Part shown: one piece after another, positions 43,329 through 54,379 of the stretch | How the letters are laid out: each line of letters opens with the position of its first letter | Numbering within the stretch: position 1 is the stretch's first letter | Position numbers and translations under genes: made by a program | Assembly: GCF_047511655.1 (NCBI RefSeq) | Contig: NC_133386.1 | Span: 130,761,866 to 130,825,865, forward strand | Length of the DNA: 64,000 nucleotides | From: Castor canadensis | Taxonomy: Eukaryota; Chordata; Mammalia; Rodentia; Castoridae | Reading direction: 5' to 3' | Notes under the pieces: generated by a model | Database searches by the model: none | What the model saw: the letters and a program-made list of their open reading frames with translations, nothing else | What the model was told of the DNA's origin: nothing

Positions 43329-46273
43329 GCTTCATGTTTAGTTTCAATCCCTCAGAGTCTTACTATCTCTCAGAAATACGTACTCTGAAGATGTTCTGAA
43401 GTTTTTTTAAAAATTAGAAAAAATCAATGTTTTATATCCTAAGACGCCAACCAATACAATCATTAGGAATCAGAAAACATAAAGGAAAGCAGTAATTCAT
43501 ATATGTTCTATCATCTTGGATCCTTGTTAAAGAACTAACTATGGATTTAGATTCACAATAGAATGGAGCCCTTTTATTCTTTGAGCTGTTTTTTTTTTTT
43601 GTTTTTTGAAATACAAGTTGGGCTCCCAATATCAAACTCTAGTCTGAAGCAAATGTAATAAAGGGAGATACAGTTTAGTATTCAGAATATTTAGTTTGCA
43701 ACTTGTATAAAGGTTTGAAAACTAGCCATATTTTCACAATGTAGCAACTTTGCATTTAAATATATGAAAAGGACTCAAGACTGGTTTTGTACATGTGTGC
43801 TGATGAAAGTGTTTCATGTAAAACATTTTTGGTTTTTTAGCACATTAGTGCAAAGTGATGGCAAAGATATTTTCAAGGATATACATAATATATTGAGGTT
43901 GGCTTTCTTTGACATCGTTTTTCAATTGGTATAGATTCAGGTAAAAGAGGAGTTTCATTTAGAATAAATTCATGTCTGCTGTTAATATATTTAAAAAAAA
44001 GTGATCTGCCAAAGAATGAAGAACTTTGAATGCTAATGAAGTTGTTGAATAAAAGATTTTTAAACAAATTAAATAATAATATACATGATCCAGTTTTCAC
44101 TTTGTGGTTGTCAGAACCCATCTTACACATTTAAGAAATGCATATGTATTAAGAAAAATGTGGACAATTACTTGTTTAAATTGAGAGTTCAAATGAGAAA
44201 ATGTTAGTTATTTTTTAGTGGGATTGATGGAATTTCCTTTGTCATAAGGAATGCCTGTTTAGCTTCTGTTTGTGGGCAAAGAGATGTTAACTATTCCCTA
44301 AAAGTTTGTTCTACTGTAAGATGGTAAAGAACCTGGTGAATCTACAATTTCATAGTCAGAAAAAGTTGTGGATGCCATTCTTTACCAGCATATTAGAATG
44401 GGTCCATAGTTCAAGGTGTTGCCTCGCAGCTTTAGAACAAGTACCCAGAGACCCAGGTCTTTTTTTTTTTTAATGGAGTGCACACACACATACACCACCA
44501 GACACTTTAGATAAGTATTGGAATAATGAATCCATCATTGATCTATAAAAAGAAAAGGCAAATAATGGCTTTACAACTGACAAAATTACAAACATCATTT
44601 AATTGTAGAAAATCTAGAGAAAAAGTTTCTCTTCTTGGTTTGACATTCTCAAAATGTATACATGTTTTCCAAGAAGCAGAGACTGCCAAGACTTTATCTT
44701 CTGTAATCAACCTAGTCCTCATCTGCTTAATATCCATTATTAAACTCCTAGAATATAATCCATTCCTACTTTATTCACCATCCCCAGTGTGTACTTGTAA
44801 ACCCACCTTGGAAGTGGCAAGCTAATAGCTAATTTTTGTTTTCATTGTTTTTCACACCCAAATCCTGAAAGACCAGGCCTTTTTCTGTCAATGTATTTAA
44901 ACGAGTTTTTTGTTGTTAATTTTCACTTACTGATTTTTTTTCAAAATATTTCACTCTGACTTATTTATTATTTAACATTTTTGAGTGCCAAGAATTGCTA
45001 ACTATATAACAAATTAAAGATATCATTCCCCAGTAAACATAAGCCAAAACATAGTAAGCTTGGTATGTAACTACTTTAGATTGTACCCTCAACACTTTTA
45101 CCCATACAAACCCTCTCAAGTTGAGTAGTGTCCTGTTGAATGTTTTTTTTTTCCACTCATTTTGATCATATAAACTCATTTACTTCATTTCACTCTTATG
45201 CCACTTTGCTTCTGGGAGATGCTATAAACCCACTTCTGGCACATTGTAGTGGTTTCAGTTATTGTAGGTGTTATTTTTTATTTTAATAATTTTAAGACAG
45301 CTTTCCTATATATAAGTTGTAGGAGAAGATATAACAATTAGATGAGTATGAATTTATTAGACTTTAGAAATTTTGAAGGAGAAAAAAAATTTTTGAAATA
45401 ACTACTTTTGTGCCAAACCAGTACAAACTAGAAAATGTGCTAAGGACTGAATAATCTGCCTTGTTCTTTTTGCCACTGGATGATGTAAGTTGAGAATGGA
45501 ATTTTTAGCCCCAACTATATATTTTCTTGACTTTCATCAGTTTCTAAAGGAGTCTAATTTAAGTGTTGGAGGTTTTGTTTGGTCTGTATTTATTGAGTTC
45601 TGGTCATAGACCAGGATCCTGCATGTCATGCTTATGGACAGCCAGAATACAGTCATTGGGGATCTTCTGAATCGTTTAACTTATTTTGTATGTTGCAAAA
45701 AAAAAAAGTTTATTTTGCTTGAAAGTCACATTTTTTATAACTGTACAGCTTTTAAGGGATGGGAGGTGGGAAAATACCCTAAAATAGGATGTAGATTTCT
45801 ACAACTGTGTTTATGCTAGAACATCTGCAGGTGCATTATGTAATTAAACCTACAATTGTTTAAAAATTTGTGCCATGGTCTTTTTCATTCTCTTGCCCCT
45901 TAGCAGAGTTGATGCATATCAATACTGCTATATGGACAAGCCTTGAAACTAGATTAAAACCTGTCTCCAAAGCTTTAAGATCGTTGCATGAAAATTATAC
46001 CTACATACATGTGAATACATATGTATACACACAGATCTAGTCTATATTAGTGTAAATGGGTTTCCAGGATCAGAACAGCTATAATAGCCCAAATTTGCAG
46101 TTAACAGCATATTCTCTCCATGCATGATTTTCGTGATGACTAATAGAGTATTCTCAATGTTGGCCTGGTGTTTTGTTCTCTTATCAAAGTAGCTTCTTGA
46201 TTATAGTATCTGAGTAGTAGCTTGCCCAAAACTGCTGTGAGGTTATCTGTGCACTTTAAGAGGGATGATAAGC

Positions 46274-46305
46274 TAAAAACAAAAAAAAAAAAAGGGGGGG
46301 GGGTT
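46274..46305 (+). repeat. A-tract followed by G-tract
   Basis: A run of about 17 A (with one C before it) followed directly by about nine G; low-complexity purine tract in the 3' UTR. Confidence 0.9.
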
Positions 46306-46746
46306 GTCCTGTGTTGAGGTGGGGATGGGAAAGGGCTTGTTTTCTATGTGTAAAAGAAAGACAAACTAGAATTGCTCAGTTTGGTTATTCAGTAGACTTA
46401 ATTCCACAGGAATACCTGCTGAAACATGGCAGGAAAGACTCAAATTTCAGTTGCCCCTTATTTGATAGGTATTTTTGAAACCTTGTAGAACTGCTGATTC
46501 TAGCAGTCTTGCATGGCACATTTGACCATATTATGTTGCCACCTTTTGTTTAATGCCATGCTTTTCTGCCATCTGATTTTCCTGTACTAATTTCTCACCT
46601 TTGTAGCACAAGTGTATTCTTATAAAGAATTAAAATAATCTAAATGTGTCATAATTTCTAAGCAACCTTCATCTCTTGCCAGGAAGTCAGTTTCTTTGCT
46701 ATCTTCACCATTCACAAGCTTGGAGACCATGAATTTCCCTGTGAAA

Positions 46747-46786
46747 AATACAAGTTCCAGATTTGTAATACAAGTTCCAGAATTGT
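46747..46786 (+). repeat. 20-bp tandem duplication
   Basis: aatacaagttccagatttgt (46747-46766) followed by aatacaagttccagaattgt (46767-46786), one mismatch. Confidence 0.9.
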
Positions 46787-47442
46787 AAATTGTCAGTTAG
46801 AATTTCACTTTAATTTTTAAAGTAATAACTGGGATCCAGAAAGCATTTGATCAAAGCACCTCTTGGACATTCAGATGTACTTACATGAAATGCTTTATTT
46901 TTCCTATGCATAAAAAAGTTATTGCTGGAATAGGTTCTCAGAATATTTTGTTTCTAAATGTGAGCTAATGCAGAAGTTCCAAGATAAGCATAAAACTAAC
47001 TCTTAAGGCAAACTTAGTCAATAGAATCTGGAGTGCTCTCTATCACATAATACACAACATGTGTAAGGGAGGTGGGACGAGATCTGAAAGCCAGAAACAT
47101 GATTCTGATAACACAAAGTAAATTTAGTGTATAAAAAGCATGGGAATTCCTGATAGCTTAAAGCTTCAGGAGTTAACTGCAGTGTATGAACACCTAGTGT
47201 GTTAGCACTGCAGTGAGTAGTTTATAATATTTCTGTGACAACCAAAATATGTTGTGGCTAATGCCAATATTTTTGTTAATGAAATGTTCAGTGTCTCACT
47301 ACAGTCTGATCACAACTTAGTGTAACGAACCAGGCCTAAAGCCATTTTACAGGTACTGGCCTAATTGTGTAACTTTTCCTTTCAAAATGTTTTATTATAT
47401 TACTTCTGTCATCTCTTTTACTTAATATATGTCAACTGTCAT

Positions 47443-47448
47443 AATAAA
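47443..47448 (+). terminator. RSF1: Candidate distal poly(A) signal of RSF1
   Basis: AATAAA in cataataaaaaattg, followed 30-40 nt later by a GT-rich element (gatgtgtttgc at about 47480). SINE-bearing intergenic sequence begins shortly after, consistent with the transcript end. Confidence 0.5.
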
Positions 47449-47599
47449 AAATTGAAATAATTTGATGTACTTAGCATGATGTGTTTGCAAACTTAGTTTA
47501 CTTTAGATACCATGACATATTGCTGAGTTTTCTGTAGCAGGTTCGTGAAGGTTCAAATATTTTTATCACCTAGGAATAGACTATTCTTTCACTATATAG

Positions 47600-47700
47600 A
47601 AAGTAAATTTGCTCAGTATGTAACCCAGGCTGGCCTCAAACTCACAATCCTCTTTGCCTCTGCCTCCCAAGTGCTGGGATTATCACGGGTTTCAACTCAT
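47600..47700 (-). mobile_element. B1-like SINE, minus, partial
   Basis: gtaacccaggctggcctcaa, actcacaatcctctttgcct, cccaagtgctgggattatc. Confidence 0.75.
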
Positions 47701-47944
47701 AATTTTTATTTGATAGCCTTTCCTCAGTCTTGGAATACAAAAATCAATTCAAACAGAACTCCATCTTTTTACCAATAAGCTAGCAGTTTTTCCAATTCTA
47801 GTTGGAAATACTATTTAGATTAAAATATCAGAACTTCACTTAATGGAGTGAAAAATTGGTCTATGCTGGCAAGAAAATGGCTAGTTACAATGTTTCTTGA
47901 TAATTTAGTTGAAGTTTTCACTCTAAAAGAATCAGTCAAGGGGA

Positions 47945-48378
47945 GGAGCCAGGCACTGGTGGCTCTCACCTGTAATCCTAGCTACCTTGAGAGGCTAAAA
48001 TCCAGAAGATTTCGGTTCCAGGCCAGTCAGCACAAAAATTTCACAAGACTCCATCTTAACCAACAGTTGGGTACAGTGGTGTGTGCCTGTTATCCCAGCT
48101 ACACACGAGGCTGAGAATCGGGAGGTTCGCTGTCCAAGACCAGCCACAGCAGAAAGTCCATGAGACCCCAACTCAATGGAAAAAGGTGGGAATTGTGGTA
48201 CATGCCTGGCATCCCAAGTACAGTAAGAAACCTAAAATAGGATGTTCCGGTTCTGCCTGGGCAAAAAGCAAGACCCTATCTCAAAAATTTAACCAGAGAA
48301 AAAGCTGTGGCTGAAATAGTAGAACACCTGCCTAACAAGCATGAAGCCCTGAATAGAAACTCCACTACTGCCAAAAAA
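47945..48378 (+). mobile_element. Multimeric SINE (three 7SL-like modules + ID)
   Basis: ccaggcactggtggctctc; ttgggtacagtggtgtgtgc; gggaattgtggtacatgcct; then gctgtggctgaaatagtag, aacacctgcctaacaagc. One module more than the trimeric copies. Confidence 0.75.
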
Positions 48379-48394
48379 AGAAAAGAAAAGAAAA

Positions 48395-48540
48395 AAGAGG
48401 TAGACCACTGTAATTCCAACACTCAAGAGACTGAGGCAGGAAGACTGCCAGTTGAAGGCCAGCCTGGGCTATAGGAAGGAAAGCAAGAAGGGAGGGAGGG
48501 AGGAAGAGAAAGACAAAACAAAAGGAAAGAAGGAAATGAA
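48395..48540 (+). mobile_element. B1-like SINE fragment with purine tail
   Basis: accactgtaattccaacact, ctgaggcaggaagactgcc, aaggccagcctgggctata, then a GGAA/GGGA-rich stretch to 48540. Confidence 0.7.
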
Positions 48541-50271
48541 AATGACATGTTATGTTGGAAGCCAAAGATGACTGTGCTGTGGCAGCCTCAAGAGAGTTCA
48601 AAGGATTCTTTTCTGGACCAAGAGCAGAACTAGAACATTGTTGTCAACCTACATCTCTTAGGCTAAGAGACCACAGGATGAACAAGGCTTCTTTTCTTTC
48701 AAAAACTAAATCCTGGTGTACAAAATGTTGATCATTTAGTGGAAGTAGACTTACTAAAAATAATGAAAATATTCTAATGAAATTGAATGATAAGGTGAAT
48801 GCTTAATGCTATTTTGATTCTTCAATGACTGGGCTCTTTGAGGTCATAAAAGTCAAGTCTAAGTGAAAATCAAAGACAACACTCTAAGAGGATGTGACTT
48901 GGTACATGCAGTATTTATTTAGCACATATCCCAAAGAAAAAGTTAGCAGGGAAACTAGGAGTTCACAGTTCAGCAAACCCATCTTATTTGTGGATTTTCT
49001 TTTTACATGTGGTTTTGACCAAGTGTGGTCAAAAAAAGTAAAATCAGAACAAGTTTCAAAAATAAAAATTTTTAATTCCTGCACATGCACTATGCAGCTC
49101 AATTGATGTGAAGCTCTATGTCAGCCCTGTTTTACCATCAGTTGTGTTTAAATCATTGAGTGACTGCTGAATGTTTTCCTGCCCTTAATTTTGTGAGAAT
49201 ACACCTCCCAAAAAGCAAGGTAAAAGTTATGGTGATCCTCCCAAGCCAAAAAGGGACATAATGTGCTTAATTTAAGTGACAGTGGACGTTTTAGATTTAA
49301 CTCTGTCACCCTGAGCATGTGTGGGCCTTCTCAGTGGCAGTCCCCTTGTAACCATGTGCCCGCGGGTACCCAGGGTCTGCTGTTTGGGTACTGTAGCTTC
49401 CTTATCATTCCTCCTGCCCATTTCAGAGCCACTTTACCATGCACCAAGCACCCATCCTTCTCCCCAGCCTGTCTCCATGGAGGAGGTGTCTCTTTCTACA
49501 GCAGCCCTTCAGCTGTGGCCTTGATCTGGTGGCTTCCCTACTACCTCCTTTAGGTTTTTCACATCATATTTATCTGTCTCCAATCTCCATACTTCCAAAC
49601 TTACTCCTATACAAAGCTCTGTTATTTATTCAATCTCTTTATTCCAATTATTTCTTGCTTGACTACCAGGCTTTACAGTAAATGCACTATAGAAATATTA
49701 AGCTGTATCTGGAAATTCTCATTAAAACTGCAAATTCCTAAAAGAAATGCCAAGAAACTGGCAGGATTCTCAGCAACAGTAACTGAATTCCATCATTGAG
49801 AAGAACTGTTACAGAAAGCTAAAACTTACCAAAAAAGGCTTATCCTCCCTTTCCCTGCATTTATTTCATGTTTTTCTGTTGAATATCTATTTTGTCTATG
49901 CTTTGACACTATCATGTGCTAGTGGAACACCAGTAATTGCATTGTGACTTCACAAAACTGAATAGCTTTTCCTCTACCAAAGCCTAAAAAGGAAAGACTT
50001 GATTAATGATGATAGAACCTCATTAGAACTTGTGCCAAGGTTCTAATGACAATTCTTATCTAGTATGAATGAATTTATTGGAAGCTTAATTCTTATTATA
50101 CCAAAAGGCAGGGATCTTTATAGCTCTCTTTAGACCTCTGCCAATTAGTTTAAAATACGATGGTTTGGAGTAGCAATGTTGAACTTGGATAAAAAGGACA
50201 GTAACCTAATTTCTACCTGAGCATTAGTAGTCAGCAAATAATTTCTCTGATCTTCAATTTTACCTGTACAG

Positions 50272-50795
50272 CCAGGTCAGTGACTTACACCTGTAATCCA
50301 GCTTCTCAGAAGGCAAAGATTGGGAGGATCACTGTTCAAGGTCAGCCCAGGGAAAAAGTTAGTGAGACCCCCCCCACACACTTTTTCTGTAGTACTGGGG
50401 CAGGCGCTCTACCACTTGAGCCATTCCACCAGTCCTTTTTTGTGTTCGGTATTTTTGAGATAGGGTCTTGCTTTCATTTTGCCCAGGGTGGCCTTGAACC
50501 ATGATCCTCCTGATCTCTGCCTCCACAGTAACTAGGATACAGGCATAAGCCACCAGCACCTGGGGCTGCGAGACCCCATTTCAACCAATGAGTCAGACAT
50601 GGTGGTGTGTGCCTGAGATCCCAGCTATGTGGGAGAACATAGGTAGGAGGATTGCAGTTCAAGTCAGTGCTGGGTAATAATTCAAGACCCTACTGAAAAA
50701 GCAAAAAAAGGGCTGGGGGGCATGGCTTAAGTTGTAGAGCACCTGCCTAGCAACCAGGAGGCCTTAAGTTCAGACCCCAATACCACCAAAATAAA
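50272..50795 (+). mobile_element. Trimeric SINE interrupted by another SINE
   Basis: 50272-50362 (ccaggtcagtgacttacacc ... aaagttagtgagacc) and 50568-50795 (gcgagaccccatttcaacc; gtcagacatggtggtgtgtg; gggctggggggcatggc ... cctgcctagcaacc) form one element around the minus SINE at 50373. Confidence 0.75.
50373..50567 (-). mobile_element. Dimeric 7SL-ID SINE nested in a trimer
   Basis: tctgtagtactggggcagg, ctaccacttgagccattcc, tttgagatagggtcttgc, ctaggatacaggcataagcc. Flanked by (g)tgagacccc and gcgagacccc, a probable short target duplication. Confidence 0.8.
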
Positions 50796-51404
50796 TAAAT
50801 TTTATCTATAGTTGGCATAGTAACAGCTACCCTGCCGACAGCACAAAATTACTATAATCATCAAAGGAGATGAGAGAAACAAACATTCTTTAAAAAAAAA
50901 AAACAACAGAACACTATACAAATATGAGATGTATGAAGTGACTACTGCTTATGTTATTCTCAGGAATTATGTAAGAAGCAGAAAAGTACAAATCTGCTCC
51001 TTCTTTCAATTCTTCGTTCTATGCCTGTTTGCTTTGACATACATTTGCTTAAACCCCTCCTGGGAGCCTAGCACTGTAATTGGTGCTTGAAGAGCTCCTT
51101 ATCATAGCTAAGATCCCTTTTTCAAAATATAAACTTGGATAAAATGTATTGCCATCAGGCAGTTTTTAAAAATTACACTATGAAATTGGGTTAAATTCAT
51201 AGTAAATTATTATACTAGCTTTAGCCAATTTTCTCTTGGGGGAGGGGAACTCCATTTCTATGCAAGCGCTGGCTGTTCCACTAAATAGCCACAAACAAAT
51301 GTCCTGTGGGAAGGCCAAAACTGGTCATTTCTCAATTTAGATTTATAAGCTACTTCTTTTCCCTTTCCTTTTGTTTCTTTCTTTCTTTCTTTTTTGTGTG
51401 TACG

Positions 51405-51432
51405 TGGTTGTGTGTGTGTGTGTGTGTGTGTG
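51405..51432 (+). repeat. TG microsatellite
   Basis: ggttgtgtgtgtg run continuing to 51432, following a CTTT-rich stretch. Confidence 0.9.
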
Positions 51433-51439
51433 CACATCT

Positions 51440-51515
51440 ATGTGGTACTGGGGTTAGAATTCAGGGCTTCACACTTGCCAGACAGGCGCTCTACCACTTG
51501 AGCCACTCTGCCAGT
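51440..51515 (-). mobile_element. ID SINE, minus strand
   Basis: tggtactggggttagaattc, agggcttcacacttgccag, acaggcgctctaccacttg. Confidence 0.85.
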
Positions 51516-51527
51516 AATCTTTTCTTT

Positions 51528-51592
51528 TCTTCTGGATCCAACCCAGGGCCTTGCACAAGCTAGGCAGGTGCTCTACATGAGCTATACCCCAC
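51528..51592 (-). mobile_element. ID-like SINE, minus, partial
   Basis: ggatccaacccagggccttg, cacaagctaggcaggtgc, tctacatgagctatacccc. Confidence 0.75.
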
Positions 51593-51664
51593 CCCCTGTA
51601 AGAACTTTCAAAACCCCTTCCTCCACCTAAATTTTCAACCTTGGAGAAATAAGCCAGCATCTTC

Positions 51665-51708
51665 TCAATGTCTTTTTTTATTTATTTTTAATTTTTTTTC
51701 AATGTCTT
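51665..51708 (-). mobile_element. Candidate tail-only retro-insertion
   Basis: A 10-bp direct repeat tcaatgtctt (51665-51674 and 51699-51708) brackets 24 nt made only of T and A. This looks like a poly(T) tail (minus orientation) with nothing attached; replication slippage is an alternative. Confidence 0.45.
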
Positions 51709-52229
51709 AAACTGTACATTTAGAAATAACCCTTAATGCCTCTCTCTTCTTCATCCATCCTGAATCTCCACCTTCACAGCAATCTTCCCCGCCATCTATC
51801 TCCAAGTTATGAGGGCTTTACTTTCCAATAGTTCTAGAATCTTCCCCTATCTCCACCTTTATTGCTCCTCTTTCACCTATACTAATACTACATCCCTGTT
51901 TAGTGTGTCCTTCCTCCTGACTCTCACAACAGAGTTATCCAGCTTAAAAATCTAACATTCCCCTGACTGTTCGGAAGACATAAATAAAACTACTCCACAT
52001 GGCCTGTCCTCCAGCCTCAACAGTCCTACCAGGGAGCTATTCTACTTTCACAGACCAACAAAGTCGGACCTAGAGACAGTGACTTGAATTCCAGTAGTCT
52101 GTCATGACCAAATTCTTGCACTGGAGTTTAATGCCTCACATCACATCTGTAAAATTAGGTTCCATATGTGTCATGAACAACAAATGAAATAATAGGGGTG
52201 AAAACCACTCAGCTACACTGAGGCCAGCG

Positions 52230-52362
52230 TGGAGGAAAATCGGGAGACCCTAATCTGAAAAACTAAAGCAAAAAAGAGCTGGTGGAGTGACTCAAGTGGT
52301 GGAGGCACCTGACTAACAAGCGTGAGGCCCTGAGTTCAAACCCCAGTACCACCAAAAAGAAG
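52230..52362 (+). mobile_element. 7SL-ID SINE fragment (trimer type)
   Basis: gccagcgtggaggaaaatcg, gagaccctaatctg, then agctggtggagtgactcaag, tgaggccctgagttcaaacc. Confidence 0.8.
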
Positions 52363-52474
52363 GGAAAGAAAGTCACGAGGGTAGAGAGCTTTGCGCTGTC
52401 TGGCGCATAACTAGTTGCTATTTCGGTATTTTCTGAGGCTTCATTGCTCTTCCTACTTTACTGACTGAGCCTGA

Positions 52475-52480
52475 CACGTG
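52475..52480. promoter_or_regulatory. E-box CACGTG (distal)
   Basis: Context gacacgtgacc, close to the extended USF/TFE-type sequence. Binding is not shown by sequence. Confidence 0.5.
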
Positions 52481-52726
52481 ACCATGCCGGGCGAGGTGGC
52501 AGCTTGTGAGAACTAGGCTGGGAGACTTCAAACCTTCGTGGTCTCTACCTCCTGTGCCTTCTCGGGCAAGGGACTCCATGTCTTAGTCCCGTTCCCGCTT
52601 CGATACAAAAAGGTATACTCTATTCTCACTGTGACGACCTTGAAGTAGGCTGTCCCAGAGAACGCTCGGTAATTCCAAGGACAGAGCTGCAGAAAAGAAG
52701 AGGAAGAGGGGGGTGGCGGAGCGGTA

Positions 52727-52734
52727 TCACGTGA
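52727..52734. promoter_or_regulatory. Palindromic TCACGTGA E-box (proximal)
   Basis: Perfect 8-bp palindrome 205 bp upstream of the CLNS1A ATG, USF/MiT-family type site. Confidence 0.55.
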
Positions 52735-52831
52735 TAAACTCCGCCCCGTTGCCGAGGAAATCCACACTTTTCCTAGAGCGTCTAGTCTCTATGGTCGATG
52801 GCACTCCAAGGCCCGTGCCGGCGAGGTTGTT

Positions 52832-52859
52832 CTTCCGGGGCCATCGGCACTGCTTCCGG
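52832..52859. promoter_or_regulatory. Paired ETS-type sites (CTTCCGG x2)
   Basis: CTTCCGG at 52832-52838 and again at 52853-52859, 21 bp apart, about 75-100 bp upstream of the ATG; GABP/ELK-class sequence. Confidence 0.55.
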
Positions 52860-52931
52860 GGCTGGCTGCCGCGAGCTGGCATTTCTGTGCCCAGCTCCCT
52901 CTGAGCCCGTGTTTCGCCGCTCCAGGCTGCA

Positions 52932-53056
52932 ATGAGCTTCCTCAAGAGTTTCCCGCCGCCAGGGTCGGCGGAGGGGCTTCGGCAACAGCAGCCGGATACC
53001 GAGGCTGTGCTGAACGGGAAGGGCCTGGGCACCGGCACCCTCTACATCGCTGAGAG
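52932..53056 (+). CDS. CLNS1A: CLNS1A exon 1 (start codon)
   Basis: ATG in context gctgcaATGA, then MSFLKSFPPPGSAEGLRQQQ and PDTEAVLNGKGLGTGTLYIA, E; 41 codons plus two bases (phase 2) before donor GTAGGG at 53057. The human N terminus I recall differs at a few sites (GPAEGLLRQQ). It encodes the first strands of the PH-like fold, including the conserved GTLYIAE. This ATG is chosen because it gives the conserved MSFLKSFPPP start. Confidence 0.96.
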
Positions 53057-53684
53057 GTAGGGTCTCTGCGTGTACTCCCGCGGTGGCGTCGCCTTTCTCC
53101 TGGCTGGCGACAGCCGTGCAGAGGAGCAGGGCTACTGGGAGGGGAGCGCGTGCTGTGCGTCGCCTCGAGGATGTCTCAGCGCAGAGCATGGCGAATTATT
53201 CGAGTGTCGCCTACCCGGGAGCTTTCCTGTCCCTGTTCTCCACATGGAATTTCTCCGCGCCCACTGTGCGTGCGGCCTCCTCTCTAGTGGAGGTGTGGCG
53301 CGCGCGGTGTCCTGAACTTCGCGTCACGTTTTAAGGTGTTGAGTTCCTATCGCTGAAGGAATCTTCGACGTGCCTGTTTTTCCAGACAGGGCGGTGTTGC
53401 CCTGTGCAGAATATTCAGGATCAGGGCAGGTTTTGAAAGGTTGGCTTCTGTGTGGGTGGGGGGAGGAACATCTGCAGCCCCAAGCAGGGGTCCTGAAAGG
53501 AACGTCCCTTTGATTTGACCACCCGAAGCACTTTGGACTTTCACATCATGTAGACATGCGTTGAGTATTGCGTTTGTAGAGCGTGGGTCTTGTTTTCTTG
53601 ATGTGCAGTCCTCTTCATCTTCCATGCTAACAGTGACACACTGAATCCTTCCGGTCCTTCGAAATCCCTGGTTTTCCCAGCTGG

Positions 53685-53880
53685 AGAAAACTCTCTGCTT
53701 TTAAGAGCTCATGTGATTACATTGGGTTCATGAGATAATCTCTTTATTTCTCTGTCAACTGATTAGTAACCTTATTGCATTCAGAGTCCCTCCTACAATC
53801 TAGCATTACATGTTCACAGGCATGACACGGAGAAATGAACATCTTGGGGGACCAAAATTCTGTCTACTACAGACTCCAGG
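53685..53880 (+). mobile_element. Ancient mammalian interspersed repeat, unassigned
   Basis: gatagtaa-like decay with ttgcattcagagtccctcct, acatgttcacaggcatgac and ttgggggaccaaaattctg, a motif order common to an old dispersed mammalian repeat. Family not named. Confidence 0.45.
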
Positions 53881-54379
53881 GTACGAAAATTGTGAAGAGC
53901 CGGGCAGATGGGCTTTTGTCTAGTTACTGAGATAGGAAATGCGGGTGGGAGCGAAAGCTTGGGATGAGGGGCAGGTAATGAGTCTGGTCTCTATGTGTGT
54001 GCAGTAGTTGGGCACATGAGTGTGTGTATTTTAGGAAAGAGGAGATAAAGATAGAGATTTGGAAATGGTTAAAGTACTGACATAGGCTCATGGGAGTGGC
54101 TTAGATAACATGGAAGAGAGGGCCACGGATAGGACCTTGGAGAGACACATTAAGATGTGGGTATGGAAGAAGAGACTTGAGGAAAGAGGAGGAAGGAGCA
54201 ACCAAAAAATTAATTTGGAAAAGTGTCTGTTGGGTATTGACCAGATCTTTGGTGACCTTGAGAAGAGTAGTTCCTTTTAAGGAGTGGGGGTGAAGCACAG
54301 ATACATTCCTAACCCCTACACAATCCTTTTTCTTCTTGGCCTCTGTGTATAATGGTGGTTCTGTCTATAGTTCCATTTT

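Larger units (their letters stand above)
1..47465 (+). other. RSF1: RSF1 gene, 3' part (exons 6-16 plus 3' UTR)
   Basis: Gene-level span. Eleven exons join in a single frame: 1-1550, 3202-3408, 7345-7449, 8595-8674, 14821-14875, 15787-15896, 30970-31037, 32508-32715, 34892-35112, 37182-37370 and 39804-40369 (stop). They give about 1118 residues matching the remembered mammalian RSF1 protein (about 1441 aa in human), so roughly 320 N-terminal residues lie upstream of the window. RSF1 is the large subunit of the RSF chromatin-remodelling complex with SMARCA5; it binds histones and acts in nucleosome spacing in the nucleus. Exon numbers assume the 16-exon human structure. The 3' boundary depends on a predicted poly(A) signal. 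Confidence 0.9.
40370..47465 (+). other. RSF1: RSF1 3' UTR (predicted, about 7.1 kb)
   Basis: Extends from the stop to a candidate poly(A) signal at 47443. The tract is AT-rich and unusually repeat-poor for this window: only two ID SINEs (42800, 43222), a UG microsatellite (41508) and short A/G tracts. That fits a retained long 3' UTR, and mammalian RSF1 transcripts are known to have a multi-kilobase one. Proximal AATAAA hexamers at 40966, 42313 and 43657 could give shorter isoforms. The end point is an inference. Confidence 0.6.
47466..52470. other. RSF1-CLNS1A intergenic region
   Basis: About 5 kb with several SINEs. 48545-50270 and 51595-52230 hold no recognised gene or element; their ORFs of 60-100 codons lack family resemblance. 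50796-51430 is likewise unremarkable apart from a TG microsatellite. Confidence 0.75.
52470..53330 (+). promoter_or_regulatory. CLNS1A: CLNS1A CpG-rich promoter region
   Basis: Visibly CpG-dense compared with flanking AT-rich DNA (for example gtggcgcgcgcggtg at about 53296) and without a TATA box. Contains CACGTG E-boxes at 52475-52480 and 52728-52733, a CCGCCCC GC-box at about 52742, and CTTCCGG ETS-type sites at 52832-52838 and 52853-52859. This is a typical housekeeping-gene promoter; the transcription start is not visible. Confidence 0.8.

Noticed and set aside
53070..53334. 81-83 codon ORFs following CLNS1A exon 1
   Set aside because: CpG-rich intron 1 sequence; open frames are expected from base composition and do not resemble known proteins.
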